NCBI RefSeq assembly: GCF_002723995.1
Contig: NZ_BEWP01000002.1
Span: 1 to 64,000, forward strand
DNA: 64,000 bases
Direction of reading: 5' to 3'
Source: Gluconobacter kondonii
GTDB taxonomy: Bacteria > Pseudomonadota > Alphaproteobacteria > Acetobacterales > Acetobacteraceae
Below are positions 8,101-17,001 of the stretch, one piece after another (within the stretch, counting starts at the first letter, position 1; each line of letters begins with the position of its first letter). The position numbers were made by a program, and so were the translations under genes. The notes below the pieces were generated by a model, which was given only the letters and a program-made list of their open reading frames with translations, was not told the origin of the DNA and did not search any database.

Positions 8101-9794
8101 TCCAGCATCTCCGCAAAAGACGTCCGCTCGTCATTGCCCTGACGCAGGAAACCCCGCAGCGCGCCGATTTTGGCAATCGCCTCATCCGCCAGTGCGTCAC
8201 CGCCGGGCTTGTATTCGCCGACCTGCAACAGAAATTCGATCTCCTGATATTTCGCCCACAGGCTCCGGATTTTCGTGGCCGCCGCCTGATGACGGGGATC
8301 GGTCACGAGAGACATCACGCGCGACCGGCTGGTCAGGACGTCAATGGCCGGATAGTGCCCCGCCGCCGCCAGTGCGCGCGACAGAATGACGTGGCCGTCC
8401 AGAATGCCGCGTGTTTCTTCAGCAATCGGATCATCCATCCCATCCTCGACCAGCACGGTATAAAATGCCGTGATCGACCCCCTCACCCCCATGCCCGCGC
8501 GCTCCATGAGCTGGGGCAGAGCCGCGAAAACCGAAGGGGGGAAGCCGCGCCGCGTGGGCGGTTCCCCGGCAGCCAGCCCGATCTCGCGCAGGGCCCGGGC
8601 GTAACGGGTGACATTGTCCACGAACAGCAGGACCTTCAGCCCCTGATCGCGGAAATATTCCGCAACTGTCGTGGCGGCCTGTGCACAGACGACACGCTCG
8701 GCGGCGGGCCGATCGGAAGTCGCGACGATCAGGACAGCATTTTTCAGCCCGTCCGCCCCCAGATTATGCTCGACGAATTCGCGGACTTCACGGCCACGCT
8801 CGCCCACCAGCGCCACGACCGCGACATCGGCAGAACTGCCCTTGACGATGGCGGACATCAGCGTGGATTTGCCCGCCCCGGCCTCGCCATACACCCCGAG
8901 CCGTTGCCCTTCGCCACAGGTCAGCAAGCCGTCCAAAGCCCGCAGCCCGACGGGTAGCGGCCGGGCAATAGGCTGACGCTCCATGGCAGGAGGGGGCGCG
9001 GCATAGACAGAGCGTGATGGTCCGGCTGGCAGTGGTCCCAGACCATCAATCGGCGTACCAAGCGCATCAAGCACCCGGCCCAGCAACCGTTCGCCGACCG
9101 GGAAGCTGCGTCGCCCTCCGGTCGTGACGACTTCCGTGTCCACTGAGACGCCTTCGAGGCCGCCCATCGGCGTCATGAGGACTTCGTTTCCGTCCAGCCC
9201 CACCACTTCGGCATCCAGAAACCAGTCCCGGTCGCGGTTCTGCAACCGGCACAGATCGCCCACGGCTACATTCGGCAGAATGGCACGAATGATGGTTCCA
9301 GTGGCGCTCACGACACGTCCCTGCATGGGATGTGTGTCGATCCCCGCCGCACGTGAGCGCAGCATGGGCAGGAGGGTTTTCATCCGCGCGATAACATGAT
9401 CCGCCGTCTGCGACGGATCGCGGCTCACCTGCATCCGGGGCAGAGGATCAGCCTGCCGGTCCTGCATCACGGGCGCGCCGGAAAGACGGGGCATGTTTTC
9501 CGGCTCCGGGTTTTCTGAAGCCGGATCGCGTTTGATGAGAGACGCTTCGGACTGATTGGTCCGGGCGTCTTGTGTTTCGGGACCGGGACGGGAAACGGCC
9601 TGTTCCGCGTCTTCGGGGGGCAGGTCCTGCTCCGGCTGCGTCTTGTCTGTCTGCTGAAACATGTGCAGGCGGACGAAATCTGCTTCCAGCGCACTGGCGA
9701 GAGACACAGCCGGGCGCGCGGCATCCATGATCCCGTCCATGGAAACCGTGTCGTCCGGAGCCTGAGAAGGCGACGTGAGCGGGATGTCAGTCAT
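8076..9794 (-). CDS. sctN: SctN (RhcN) secretion ATPase with unusual N-terminal extension
   Basis: Hexameric ATPase that strips chaperones and unfolds substrates. It has 572 residues from the ATG at 9794, which overlaps the sctL stop by 8 bp; family members are usually near 430-450. The catalytic core starts around residue 137. Walker A is GEAGAGKST (303-311), followed by [11 protein letters not shown], Walker [15 protein letters not shown], and the [20 protein letters not shown] segment. The first roughly 130 residues are a low-complexity acidic/Pro/Gln-rich extension without a recognised domain. Internal Met codons at residues 101, 110 and 121 could give a normal-length protein, but the overlap with sctL favours the long form. 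Confidence 0.93.
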   Translation of the reverse strand: MTDIPLTSPSQAPDDTVSMDGIMDAARPAVSLASALEADFVRLHMFQQTDKTQPEQDLPPEDAEQAVSRPGPETQDARTNQSEASLIKRDPASENPEPENMPRLSGAPVMQDRQADPLPRMQVSRDPSQTADHVIARMKTLLPMLRSRAAGIDTHPMQGRVVSATGTIIRAILPNVAVGDLCRLQNRDRDWFLDAEVVGLDGNEVLMTPMGGLEGVSVDTEVVTTGGRRSFPVGERLLGRVLDALGTPIDGLGPLPAGPSRSVYAAPPPAMERQPIARPLPVGLRALDGLLTCGEGQRLGVYGEAGAGKSTLMSAIVKGSSADVAVVALVGERGREVREFVEHNLGADGLKNAVLIVATSDRPAAERVVCAQAATTVAEYFRDQGLKVLLFVDNVTRYARALREIGLAAGEPPTRRGFPPSVFAALPQLMERAGMGVRGSITAFYTVLVEDGMDDPIAEETRGILDGHVILSRALAAAGHYPAIDVLTSRSRVMSLVTDPRHQAAATKIRSLWAKYQEIEFLLQVGEYKPGGDALADEAIAKIGALRGFLRQGNDERTSFAEMLEWLNRLCA

Positions 9795-10386
9795 GCTGCA
9801 TCCACTGTGCGCTGAGATGCTCCCGAAGCACGGCAAGCTGGGCGTCGACGCCCAGTTCCGCCACGCCCAGTTCGCTCTCCAGCACACACCGTCCGGGCGA
9901 CAGCATCGGGTCGATCTCAAGACGCAGGCCGGGATTATGGACCGTCAGGTCTTCCACGACCGGGCGCAGGATGTCGGCGCAGTCGGACGCCACCCGCAGC
10001 GTGGCGAGCGTGCCATGCCGGATTTTCCCCAGCGTATGTCTGATAGCAGCCGGAAGAGCGCTCCCGATATCAAGCCGACCGAACAGATCCGTCACGACAT
10101 CCGTCACAATGGCCGGAAGGCTCGTTTCCAGATCCCGGAGCACTTTTGCGACCGCTTCATCGGTCACGAGAAGACGACGCGCCATTTCTGCGGAGGCTTT
10201 GTCATGCCCGGTCTGATAGCCACGCCGACATTCCGCATCATAGGCGTTCCGTGTGGCGGAGAGCAGCATCGTGGCGTTGCGGATGGCGGTGTCATAGGCC
10301 AGCGACGCATCGCACCAGGCGCTCATGTCTTCGGGGCGCAAGACCGTCGTGGAAGGCCGCATCCGCGAAAACATCCGTTCAGACAT
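9787..10386 (-). CDS. sctL: SctL (RhcL/NolV) stator protein
   Basis: 199 residues, FliH/YscL family, regulating and anchoring SctN. It lies directly upstream of sctN, with an N-terminal helical Ala/Arg-rich part and the C-terminal globular domain ([14 protein letters not shown], then [20 protein letters not shown]) typical of HrpE/YscL/FliH. The [10 protein letters not shown] block is the best-conserved element. It overlaps sctK by 8 bp and sctN by 8 bp. Confidence 0.88.
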   Translation of the reverse strand: MSERMFSRMRPSTTVLRPEDMSAWCDASLAYDTAIRNATMLLSATRNAYDAECRRGYQTGHDKASAEMARRLLVTDEAVAKVLRDLETSLPAIVTDVVTDLFGRLDIGSALPAAIRHTLGKIRHGTLATLRVASDCADILRPVVEDLTVHNPGLRLEIDPMLSPGRCVLESELGVAELGVDAQLAVLREHLSAQWMQHD

Positions 10387-11014
10387 GCGAGGCGATCCCT
10401 TCCGCGACTTTCAGGATAATCGGATCGTACGCGCTGGAGGCTGCGGGCAGAAGGGTCCTTGCGGGCAGCTTCAGCGTGGCGAGACGCCCGTAATCTCCGG
10501 CCAGACTGTCGCGCCAACGAATCAGACAGGACCAGCCGCAATCCGTGATAGTTCTGGTCAGGCCGGCAAGGTCCATGTTGGGTTCGGTCGGTGCTTCTGC
10601 GTCCGGGATTGACAGACCAGCCTGCGCCCAGTGAGCTCCGTTGCGGATACCAAACAGTCTGACGCCTTCGCCCAACGCGGCATTAAGGACCGTAATCGCC
10701 TGACGGTCCACCTGTTTCGCCAGACTACGCCAGTAAACGACCGCACCCATACGACGTCCTGCGCTCTGAAGACGATCCTCTGACTGAAGCGCCAGAGCTT
10801 CCAGCGGGCCTTGTGGAGCGTGGGCTGGTGGCAGTCCCTCACAATCCAGCAATGCAATCAGACGTTCTGATAGTCTCGAACAGGTCTGGAGTTTCTGGAC
10901 CGTATCGCGGTGCAGCATCGGCAGGCGCAGTTGCAGATGGGACGGATGAATACTTGCCAGCATCTGACTGTAGTCTGACCCGGAAGATGCGCTCATGCTG
11001 TGGGCTACGGTCAC
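10379..11014 (-). CDS. sctK: SctK (NolU-like) sorting-platform protein
   Basis: 211 residues in the nolU/sctK position between sctJ and sctL, as in rhizobia. The family is poorly conserved. Supporting features are the mostly helical, soluble character, the size, and the overlaps with both neighbours (4 bp with sctJ, 8 bp with sctL). SctK links the cytosolic pods to the inner-membrane ring. A second in-frame Met six codons in (MSASSG) is an alternative start. Confidence 0.72.
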   Translation of the reverse strand: MTVAHSMSASSGSDYSQMLASIHPSHLQLRLPMLHRDTVQKLQTCSRLSERLIALLDCEGLPPAHAPQGPLEALALQSEDRLQSAGRRMGAVVYWRSLAKQVDRQAITVLNAALGEGVRLFGIRNGAHWAQAGLSIPDAEAPTEPNMDLAGLTRTITDCGWSCLIRWRDSLAGDYGRLATLKLPARTLLPAASSAYDPIILKVAEGIASHV

Positions 11015-11769
11015 GCAGCCTCACGCGGCACGATGGCCAGTTCCGTCGTGGTCGGCACCGGTTTCCTGCGAAAGCGCCGCCACAGGAGGCTGGCGCCATA
11101 TCCGGCAGGGAAGGCGAACGCGAAAAACCATCCGGTCCAGCCGAGCGGACTCATCCATTCCGCCTGAACCGGCGGAAGATGCGGAACCGCGACTGGCAAA
11201 AGAATGACGGAGACCCGGTCATAGGCCAGATCCTGGACGGCATTGGCGACCATCAGCTTGATCTTGGGCAGCAGCCCCGATACAGCCGTTCCGGAATCGT
11301 ACCGGATGACGACAGAGGCCGTGGCCGGTTTGTCCACACCCGTCACCGGGTCGCTCGCGGCAGGTGCGATATGGACACGCGCATCAATCACACCATCAAT
11401 ATCATTGAGCGTGTGCCCAAGCTCCTGACTGATGCCGTAATACAGCTTGGCGCGCTCGGCCGTGGGGGTGCTGATCATGCCCTGCTGCTGGAAAATCTTG
11501 TCCATGCTGTCATATCCGTTGCGGGGATAATGACTGCTGCGCAGGATGGAGACGGCATCCGCCACATGCCGTTCCGACACTTCCACAGTGGAACTGCCGT
11601 CCTTGGCGATCAGGCGGGTGGCGGAAATCCCGTGCTGCAGAAGGATGGCGATCATCTCCATCGCATCGCGTTCCGAAAGCTCGGTGTAGAGCACGGTCTG
11701 ACACGCCGTGAGGGACAGGAGAAGGAGCAGGGCGGGAAGGGTGAGAAACAGGCGGCGGATACGGAACAT
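11011..11769 (-). CDS. sctJ: SctJ (RhcJ) inner-membrane ring lipoprotein
   Basis: 252 residues, YscJ/PrgK family. A lipoprotein signal ends in SLTAC with acylated Cys at residue 23. The periplasmic ring-building motifs follow: LYTELSERDAMEMIAILLQHG, then the second domain with LGHTLNDIDGVIDARVHIA and a conserved PATASVVIRYDSG segment. A C-terminal membrane helix (about residues 209-230) is followed by a basic tail. It lies 4 bp after sctI and overlaps sctK by 4 bp. It forms the inner-membrane ring with SctD. Confidence 0.95.
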   Translation of the reverse strand: MFRIRRLFLTLPALLLLLSLTACQTVLYTELSERDAMEMIAILLQHGISATRLIAKDGSSTVEVSERHVADAVSILRSSHYPRNGYDSMDKIFQQQGMISTPTAERAKLYYGISQELGHTLNDIDGVIDARVHIAPAASDPVTGVDKPATASVVIRYDSGTAVSGLLPKIKLMVANAVQDLAYDRVSVILLPVAVPHLPPVQAEWMSPLGWTGWFFAFAFPAGYGASLLWRRFRRKPVPTTTELAIVPREAA

Positions 11770-11773
11770 GATC

Positions 11774-12328
11774 TCAGCCTCCCGGTGTGAGGAGGCTCTT
11801 CAGCGTGGAGGTCATATTCTGTGACGACACGGTGATGATATGGGTTTCGAATTCGGAATTGGTGAATGCCATCTGTCGCGTCAGGGCCTCGTTATACATC
11901 GCAATCCCCTCCTGCTCGACTTTCTCGAACAGACTGTTCAGGGGGGCAGTCTTTCCATCCGCCTTGCCTGCGGAAGCGACATTGGAAGCGGCTGAAAGTC
12001 CCGCTGTTCCGACGCTGCCCTGCGGAAGAGCCAGGTGTTCCGTTCCCGTCGTCGGAATAACAGTCGGCGCCAGCGTATTAAGCGTGGAAAAAGCGCTGCT
12101 GATCCGCCCCAGTCCGGACAGGATCTGGTCCCCCAGTGTGTCTGTCGTGGAGAGGGACTGCGTCTCGTATGTCTGGCGGGCAGGTGTGCTCTGCAGGAAG
12201 GCAATCTGATCGTCGACGGGCGCAGGCGCTCCTGCGGCCATGCCGCTTGTCTGGTCGGTGAGAGAGCGCTGGGCCAGCGCTGTCGCATCCAATCCCGTAA
12301 TGCCTGTCATACCTGCGACCCCGAACAA
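11774..12328 (-). CDS. sctI: SctI (NolB-like) inner-rod protein
   Basis: 184 residues from a TTG at 12328; an ATG at 12310 (MTGITGLDA) is an alternative giving 178 residues. It sits just upstream of sctJ, the nolB/sctI place in rhizobia. The N-terminal two-thirds is low-complexity Ser/Thr/Ala/Gly. The last roughly 60 residues (LFEKVEQEGIAMYNEALTRQ, then FETHIITVSSQNMTSTLKSLL) are an amphipathic helix pair typical of inner-rod proteins that polymerise through their C termini. First gene of the long apparatus operon, with box 3 upstream. The call is mainly from context and the C-terminal pattern. Confidence 0.7.
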   Translation of the reverse strand: MFGVAGMTGITGLDATALAQRSLTDQTSGMAAGAPAPVDDQIAFLQSTPARQTYETQSLSTTDTLGDQILSGLGRISSAFSTLNTLAPTVIPTTGTEHLALPQGSVGTAGLSAASNVASAGKADGKTAPLNSLFEKVEQEGIAMYNEALTRQMAFTNSEFETHIITVSSQNMTSTLKSLLTPGG

Positions 12329-12376
12329 TTTCCTGCAACAGGCCCGGACCTATCGGGATCAAGCCTAGGGACGAAA

Positions 12377-12393
12377 GCTGATCTGAACCTGAC
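12377..12393 (-). promoter_or_regulatory. tts-box-like direct repeat (box 3) of the apparatus operon
   Basis: Read on the minus strand: GTCAG-GTTCAG-ATCAG-C, with units 11 bp apart, ending 49 bp before the TTG start of sctI. It lies in the divergent gap between sctI and rhcC1 (ATG 12475), so it could influence both genes, but its orientation points to the sctI-U operon. Confidence 0.7.
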
Positions 12394-12474
12394 CTTCAAA
12401 CGAGTTGTCCGAAAGTGCCTTCAGGCGTTCGGCAAGAATTGTCGGGCCTCTGCGCGCGGTCTATAGAAGAACAG

Positions 12475-13098
12475 ATGAAGCAGAACTCCAATTGCAGTTC
12501 AGAAAAGACGGCGACGTTGCACCAGCGATTTCTCTCCGGCGTTCTGCGGGCCTCTGTGGTGTTGGGCTCTGTTGTGCTGGCACTGCCGCATAGCGTCCGG
12601 GCCGAGCCGCTCCCGCTACCCGATCAGGGACGCTATACGGTCATCCATCAGACTTTGCCCGATGTCCTGACCCAGTTCTGTGAAGACGTGAATCTGCGTG
12701 TCGTCGTGGACCCATCCATTCAGGGGAATGTACGCTCCGGTTTTACCGCCGAGACGCCGCTGGCATTCCTGAATGCGCTGTCTACCGAATACAGGCTGGA
12801 CTGGTATTATGACGGCAACACGCTGCACGTTACGCCATCATCCGCGACGACGACACAGTCTTTTCCGCTGGGTGGTGTGTCTTATGCGGCGTTGATGCGG
12901 GCTGTAGACGCGAAGAAAATGCTTGAGCCCCATTATTCGGTCCACACCGATGATCGCGGGCGTTCCGTCAGTGTCTTCGGGCCGCCCGATCTGCGCGATC
13001 GCATCAGCCAGACGATCCAGTCCCTCAGCGGACCGGGCGCAGGCCATCGGACAGTCAGGATTTTCCGGGGAAGTGCCGTTCAGGACGTCTCGAAATAG
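12475..13098 (+). CDS. rhcC1: RhcC1 (NolW-like), N-terminal half of a split type III secretin
   Basis: 207 residues. A signal peptide (hydrophobic about residues 19-36, ending HSVRA) is followed by an N0-type domain and an N1-like fold: YTVIHQTLPDVLTQFCEDVN, VVVDPSIQGNVRS, FLNALSTEYRLDWYYDGNTLHV, and VSVFGPPDLRDRISQTIQSL. These match the periplasmic N-terminal domains of YscC/HrcC secretins. The protein ends before any pore-forming domain, exactly as rhizobial NolW/RhcC1 does. It is transcribed divergently from sctI. The pore half would be the separate secretin at 15546-16985. The ATG at 12475 gives a clean signal peptide; a GTG at 12415 is open upstream but less likely. Confidence 0.88.
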   Translation: MKQNSNCSSEKTATLHQRFLSGVLRASVVLGSVVLALPHSVRAEPLPLPDQGRYTVIHQTLPDVLTQFCEDVNLRVVVDPSIQGNVRSGFTAETPLAFLNALSTEYRLDWYYDGNTLHVTPSSATTTQSFPLGGVSYAALMRAVDAKKMLEPHYSVHTDDRGRSVSVFGPPDLRDRISQTIQSLSGPGAGHRTVRIFRGSAVQDVSK

Positions 13099-13123
13099 AT
13101 CGGGACGTTTTTTGACGAACGGA

Positions 13124-13164
13124 TATAAAAACTCTTCCCGATCAGAAATTGTGACCGGGAAGAG
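13124..13164 (-). terminator. Rho-independent terminator of the 13180-13716 gene
   Basis: CTCTTCCCG / CGGGAAGAG perfect 9-bp stem with a 15-base loop, followed on the minus strand by TTTTTATA. It lies 16 bases past the stop of the minus-strand gene and may also limit read-through from convergent rhcC1. Confidence 0.75.
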
Positions 13165-13179
13165 AAGTGCGCGCAGGTC

Positions 13180-13716
13180 TCAGGACGTCTGCTGCGAGGG
13201 AATGGCGGCCGGATCCGACAGCTGTCCGGTCGTGCCGGAAGCATCGGTTCCCGAAGCGCCACCGGACGTTTCCGTATCCTTCACGCTACTTCCGTTGGAA
13301 CTGCCGGAAGAGGCCTTGTCCTTGGCCTCTTGTGCCTGAATGAACGTGACCAGGCTGGCAATCTGCGTGAGGGACCCCAGCGGAACGGTCAAAGGCTTCA
13401 GGATCTTGTCGAATTTATCGCCAAAATCCTTTGCCTTGTCGCTTTTGGACTTGGTGGGCTTTGCTTTCGGCTCTGCGGTAGCGGTCTCGGTTTCAGTATG
13501 AGGGGGGTGCTCAGCAGGCACATGTTCAGACGCTATCGATGGGGGATGCATTCCCGAATCCTGCGAATAAACGGAGCTGGTAGGTCTCGGGGCCGTGTTA
13601 TGATAGGCCTCGTTGAAATTCGTAATTTCGCTCTGAGGGTTAGAGGTGCTTTCGCCAGTGTGGGGTACAGACGTATGCGGCTCAGGTTCCCTAGATCCAA
13701 CGCTATGAAGGGTCAT
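13180..13716 (-). CDS. Cysteine-free Ser/Thr/Pro-rich putative T3SS substrate
   Basis: 178 residues, no cysteine seen. The N-terminal roughly 80 residues are polar and disordered (Ser, Pro, His, Thr, Glu), as is common for type III export signals. A Lys-rich region (about 83-105) follows, then one apolar amphipathic stretch around ILKPLTVPLGSLTQIASLVTFIQAQEA and a Ser/Gly/Thr-rich tail. There is no Sec signal peptide and no recognised family. It sits between the two secretin-part loci and carries its own box (13818-13834). A helper or effector role is inferred from box, composition and position only. Confidence 0.6.
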   Translation of the reverse strand: MTLHSVGSREPEPHTSVPHTGESTSNPQSEITNFNEAYHNTAPRPTSSVYSQDSGMHPPSIASEHVPAEHPPHTETETATAEPKAKPTKSKSDKAKDFGDKFDKILKPLTVPLGSLTQIASLVTFIQAQEAKDKASSGSSNGSSVKDTETSGGASGTDASGTTGQLSDPAAIPSQQTS

Positions 13717-14023
13717 CTCTGGCTCTCTCTATAAATCAATGTTGCGTTCATCACCGAAATGCTGAAAGACCGGGACAGAGGGGCAAATCGGCGTGCTTTC
13801 ATTCTGTAAGAGAGCAGTCTGTCTTTATCCTGATCTGGCTTTAACATTTACAAAGCGCTGTTCCGGTTTCACGGAACCATAATAATCTGATGGAAATCAG
13901 GCTTTTGAGCCCTGTCAAAAAAATTCCATATTTCAAAAGGCCGCCTGAAATCGTCAGCATCGAATAAGATTGATAGGTTGCGCCCCTCAGGTCTGTTCTG
14001 CGCTTCGTTACGAAAGTTTTTCC
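13717..14023. other. Divergent intergenic region
   Basis: About 300 bases between the divergent genes starting at 13716 and 14024. It holds box 4 for the minus-strand gene. I see no tts-like box facing the plus-strand TPR lipoprotein gene, which may therefore be expressed independently of the box-controlled set. Confidence 0.5.
13818..13834 (-). promoter_or_regulatory. tts-box-like direct repeat (box 4)
   Basis: Read on the minus strand: ATCAG-GATAAA-GACAG-A, with units 11 bp apart, 102 bp before the start at 13716. It shares the downstream extension ACTGCTC with box 5, which makes these two sites the most similar pair. Confidence 0.7.
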
Positions 14024-14869
14024 ATGCGGGTTTCTTTTCCGTCACGTGCTGTGTTCCTTGCTTTCGCGCTGACGGTGCCTCTTGCCGGCTGTGTCTCAAA
14101 CGCTTCACATAACACACAGGATGTCGCGCGAGAGCGACAGGCGGCGCGAAACCCCGAGACCATGATGAAAGTCGGCGACAGTGCGCGCGCACGCGGAGAC
14201 TGGACCACCGCCGCAGCCTTTTACGGCCGGGCCGTTGCACTGCGCCCCGGACAGCCGGATTATGTCGGGCCTTATGCCGAAGCGCTCATGCATCAGGGGC
14301 GGACGAACGAGGCAATTGAAGCCATTCATGGTGCCGAAGCCAACGCGACGCCTGCCGAACGTGTGCGTCTTGCGCTGCTGCTTGCCCAGTTGCTCAATAC
14401 CGCACAGCGGTCACAGGAAGCGATCGGGGTTCTCCTCCCCGTGATCCAGCAGAACCCCAATTCCGCTCCTTTGCGGGTGGCGCTGGGAATTTCGTATGAA
14501 ATTTCCGGAGATGCACAGGGTGCGCGCCAGAGTTATCGCGATGCGCTGCGGATCGACCCGAACAATATCGCCGCCGCCAATGATCTCGCCCTTTCGGAAG
14601 CCCTTGGAGGGCAGCCTCATCAGGCGCTGAACGAGCTTCTGGCCCTGAGGACGCAGGCCGTCGAGCGCGGGGCTTCAGCGGCCTCGCTCTCCACGATCGA
14701 CGGGAATCTGGCGATTGTTTACGCTCTTGAAGGCAAATTATCGGATGCGCGGCAATCCGCACGCTCGGCGGCCCTCAGCAGCGAACAGATCCAGCAGAAT
14801 ATGCGGTTCTATACGCTCCTGCACGCCGCTCAGGGCGTGGATGCCGCCTCGTCCGCAACGGGGGGCTGA
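14024..14869 (+). CDS. TadD-like TPR lipoprotein, putative secretin pilotin or assembly factor
   Basis: 281 residues. The lipoprotein signal ends in LAGC (Cys 23). About four tetratricopeptide repeats follow, for example ARGDWTTAAAFYGRAVALRP, and later a repeat with AQGARQSYRDALRIDP. The pattern resembles TadD, the TPR outer-membrane lipoprotein of Tad (Flp) pilus loci. It faces rhcC2 and the CpaD-like gene, so all three Tad-like outer-membrane parts are together, while no Tad ATPase, prepilin or platform gene is present. I infer that it helps target or assemble the secretin. Its 3' end overlaps the convergent CpaD-like gene by 40 bp. Confidence 0.75.
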   Translation: MRVSFPSRAVFLAFALTVPLAGCVSNASHNTQDVARERQAARNPETMMKVGDSARARGDWTTAAAFYGRAVALRPGQPDYVGPYAEALMHQGRTNEAIEAIHGAEANATPAERVRLALLLAQLLNTAQRSQEAIGVLLPVIQQNPNSAPLRVALGISYEISGDAQGARQSYRDALRIDPNNIAAANDLALSEALGGQPHQALNELLALRTQAVERGASAASLSTIDGNLAIVYALEGKLSDARQSARSAALSSEQIQQNMRFYTLLHAAQGVDAASSATGG

Positions 14870-15549
14870 GACGCATCAGTCTGCGTCGTGGTGTTTGTGG
14901 ATGTTGCCGGACTGTCGCTTCCAGTCGTCGCAGACGAACTGGCACCCCCCATGCTTCCACCGCCGATGGCGGACGGGACATTCGACGTCGCAGACGTTCT
15001 GTTCTGCGAAGTGCGATCCATCCCCGCCTCCCACAATTCCACAACGCGCCCAAACCGCGCGCCATTGGCCGGTTGCAGATGGGCAGGCTCCAGCAGATCC
15101 CCCGGATTGGCAATTTCCGCGGCGAGCGCTGCGGCCTGAAGGCATTGTCCAAGGGGATAAAGGCTGTCGGACGTGTCTCCGGTCCAGGATGGGCGGACGG
15201 CCTGACGACAATCGGGTTGGGCTACGACATACGCCCTGAGAACGAGTGTGTTGGACGCATCGTGGACCACGCGGATCCGCGCCGGTTCCACACCGGCACG
15301 GACGAGCGCGTGCGTCACCAGAGCCGTAATCTGCGGGTCCGCACCGTTGATCGTGGCGTGAACAGCGCGCGGATCGCCCAGTTTGGTGAGCGCGGCATCG
15401 AGCGCACGGTCTGCGTCGGCGGAATCAAGAGGAATGCGATGCTGGTTGACGCCCAGAAGAAGCGGCGGCGGAGGGCCAGACGAACGCGTGCCGCTGAAGG
15501 TGCATCCGGCCAGCGACAGTGCGAGAAGGGCGAGGAGCGCGTGTCTCAT
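14830..15549 (-). CDS. CpaD-like outer-membrane lipoprotein (y4xK position)
   Basis: 239 residues. The lipoprotein signal ends in LAGC (Cys 16), and a conserved CpaD-like region covers roughly residues 40-175: ADRALDAALTKLGDPRAVHA, GVEPARIRVVHDASN, DCRQAVRPSWTGD and the GDLLEPAHLQPANGARFGRVV block near the end. The C-terminal 60 residues are Ser/Thr-rich and disordered. CpaD/TadB-type lipoproteins accompany the CpaC secretin in Tad pili. Rhizobial T3SS loci have an analogous lipoprotein gene after rhcC2 (recalled from family knowledge). The start overlaps the rhcC2 stop by 4 bp, so the two are co-translated. Confidence 0.8.
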   Translation of the reverse strand: MRHALLALLALSLAGCTFSGTRSSGPPPPLLLGVNQHRIPLDSADADRALDAALTKLGDPRAVHATINGADPQITALVTHALVRAGVEPARIRVVHDASNTLVLRAYVVAQPDCRQAVRPSWTGDTSDSLYPLGQCLQAAALAAEIANPGDLLEPAHLQPANGARFGRVVELWEAGMDRTSQNRTSATSNVPSAIGGGSMGGASSSATTGSDSPATSTNTTTQTDASQPPVADEAASTP

Positions 15550-16985
15550 TCGTAAAGAAACCCGGCCGCACCCTGAAGATGAGGCATGCGTGTGGGATCG
15601 GGCGCATCTATTGCGGCGGCCGCCGAGCGTCGGAGCAGCAGCGCCTCGATGGCGGATGTCGGACGGATATAGTCGGTCGGCAGCGCCGGAACACGATCGG
15701 ATGGATGAACGATATAGGCCGTGACGACGATCAGCAGTTCGCTCTCGTTGCGCTGGAACGACGTGGAGCGAAACAGCGATCCAAGTACCGGAATATCCGC
15801 CAGCCCCGGCACCTTGGAGATGGTATTGCTGGCATCGTTTGAAATCAGACCGCCGATAGCAAAACTCTGACCCGATGCAAGCTGAATGGTCGTATCAGCC
15901 CGGTTGGTGCGGATGGCGGGAACGACGCTGCTGCCGGAAATGGAATACGCCCCTTCCGACGCTTCCGTGGAAACGGAACTGACTTCCGGTGCGACATGCA
16001 TGCTGATGGTGCCGTCAGACAGGACCGTTGGCGTGAAATCGACGCTGACGCCATAATTTTTGTAGGTAATCCCGACAGTGCCCAGACCCTGCGGGATCGG
16101 AACGGGGAACTGCCCGCCGGACAGGAACTTGGCTGTCTCGCCCGACATGGTGGTGAGGTTGGGTTCTGCCAGCATGGTCGCAAGCCCCTCCGTCGCCATG
16201 GCGTCCAGTGTGCCTGTGACGGACGAACTCCCGCTCGTATAGCTTCCCGAAAGCGCATTGCTTGCGCTCGACAGGGCCTTGATGGCGCTGGGAACACCAC
16301 TCAGTCCGCCCGTAGCGGCACCGATGGCGAAAGAGCCCACACCGTTGAAAACTGTCGTCCAGTTAAAACCCAGATCCTGCGAGAGCTGCCGTTGCACTTC
16401 CGCAACGCGCACGACAAGATTGACCTGAACCGGCTCGCTGATGGTCAGGCGGTTAATCAGTTTCGCACCACTCCCGCCATATTGCCGGGCGAGAGCCTCC
16501 AGATGCGCGGCGGCTTTGGCATCCGGAACAGAGCCGGACAGGACGACACCTTCAGGCGACATTTGCACCTGAACATTCCGGCCCCCTTCCTTGGCGATCA
16601 TGGTACGCATCGCGTCCTTGTTGAACGTGACCGTCACGTCGCCGGAAATCATTTTCTGGCCGCTCTGGTCCAGCACGATAAGTGTCGTATGGCCGGGTTT
16701 TTTGCCGAAGATGAACAGGCCGTCATTATCGGTATATTGCACGTCCATAACCGTCGGATCGGCAATCATGACATTGCCTGCCGCGCGGGGAAGCTGGATC
16801 AGCTGCGCTCCTCCGACCGATAGCGTCATGGACCCACCGTGGCGGGCAGACTGCACCTGCGCGGCTGCGTTTTGCGGAATGGCGCCGACGCATACGGCGC
16901 CGAAGAGCAGAAAAGATCCCTGCAATGCGCCTGTGCGGGCGGCCTGCCAGAACCGTATGCGGTGTGTTGAACGGCCTGAAATCAT
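15546..16985 (-). CDS. rhcC2: RhcC2: Tad/CpaC-type secretin serving the type III system
   Basis: 479 residues from the ATG at 16985 (a TTG at 17042 would overlap the regulator gene). An N-terminal signal ending near NAAAQ precedes a pilus-secretin N-domain (LIQLPRAAGNVMIADPTVMD, GLFIFGKKPGHTTLIVLD), then a BON-like part (MSPEGVVLSGSVPDAKAAAH). The secretin core contains EVQRQLSQDLGFNW, LAEPNLTTMSGETAKFLSGG, and VPGLADIPVLGSLFRSTSFQ with the closing ESELLIVVTAYIV. These are the hallmarks of CpaC/RcpA rather than YscC. With RhcC1 at 12475 it would make a two-protein outer-membrane ring. It lies 16 bp after the TtsI-like gene. Confidence 0.9.
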   Translation of the reverse strand: MISGRSTHRIRFWQAARTGALQGSFLLFGAVCVGAIPQNAAAQVQSARHGGSMTLSVGGAQLIQLPRAAGNVMIADPTVMDVQYTDNDGLFIFGKKPGHTTLIVLDQSGQKMISGDVTVTFNKDAMRTMIAKEGGRNVQVQMSPEGVVLSGSVPDAKAAAHLEALARQYGGSGAKLINRLTISEPVQVNLVVRVAEVQRQLSQDLGFNWTTVFNGVGSFAIGAATGGLSGVPSAIKALSSASNALSGSYTSGSSSVTGTLDAMATEGLATMLAEPNLTTMSGETAKFLSGGQFPVPIPQGLGTVGITYKNYGVSVDFTPTVLSDGTISMHVAPEVSSVSTEASEGAYSISGSSVVPAIRTNRADTTIQLASGQSFAIGGLISNDASNTISKVPGLADIPVLGSLFRSTSFQRNESELLIVVTAYIVHPSDRVPALPTDYIRPTSAIEALLLRRSAAAAIDAPDPTRMPHLQGAAGFLYE

Positions 16986-17001
16986 ACTGAAAAACTGTTC
17001 A

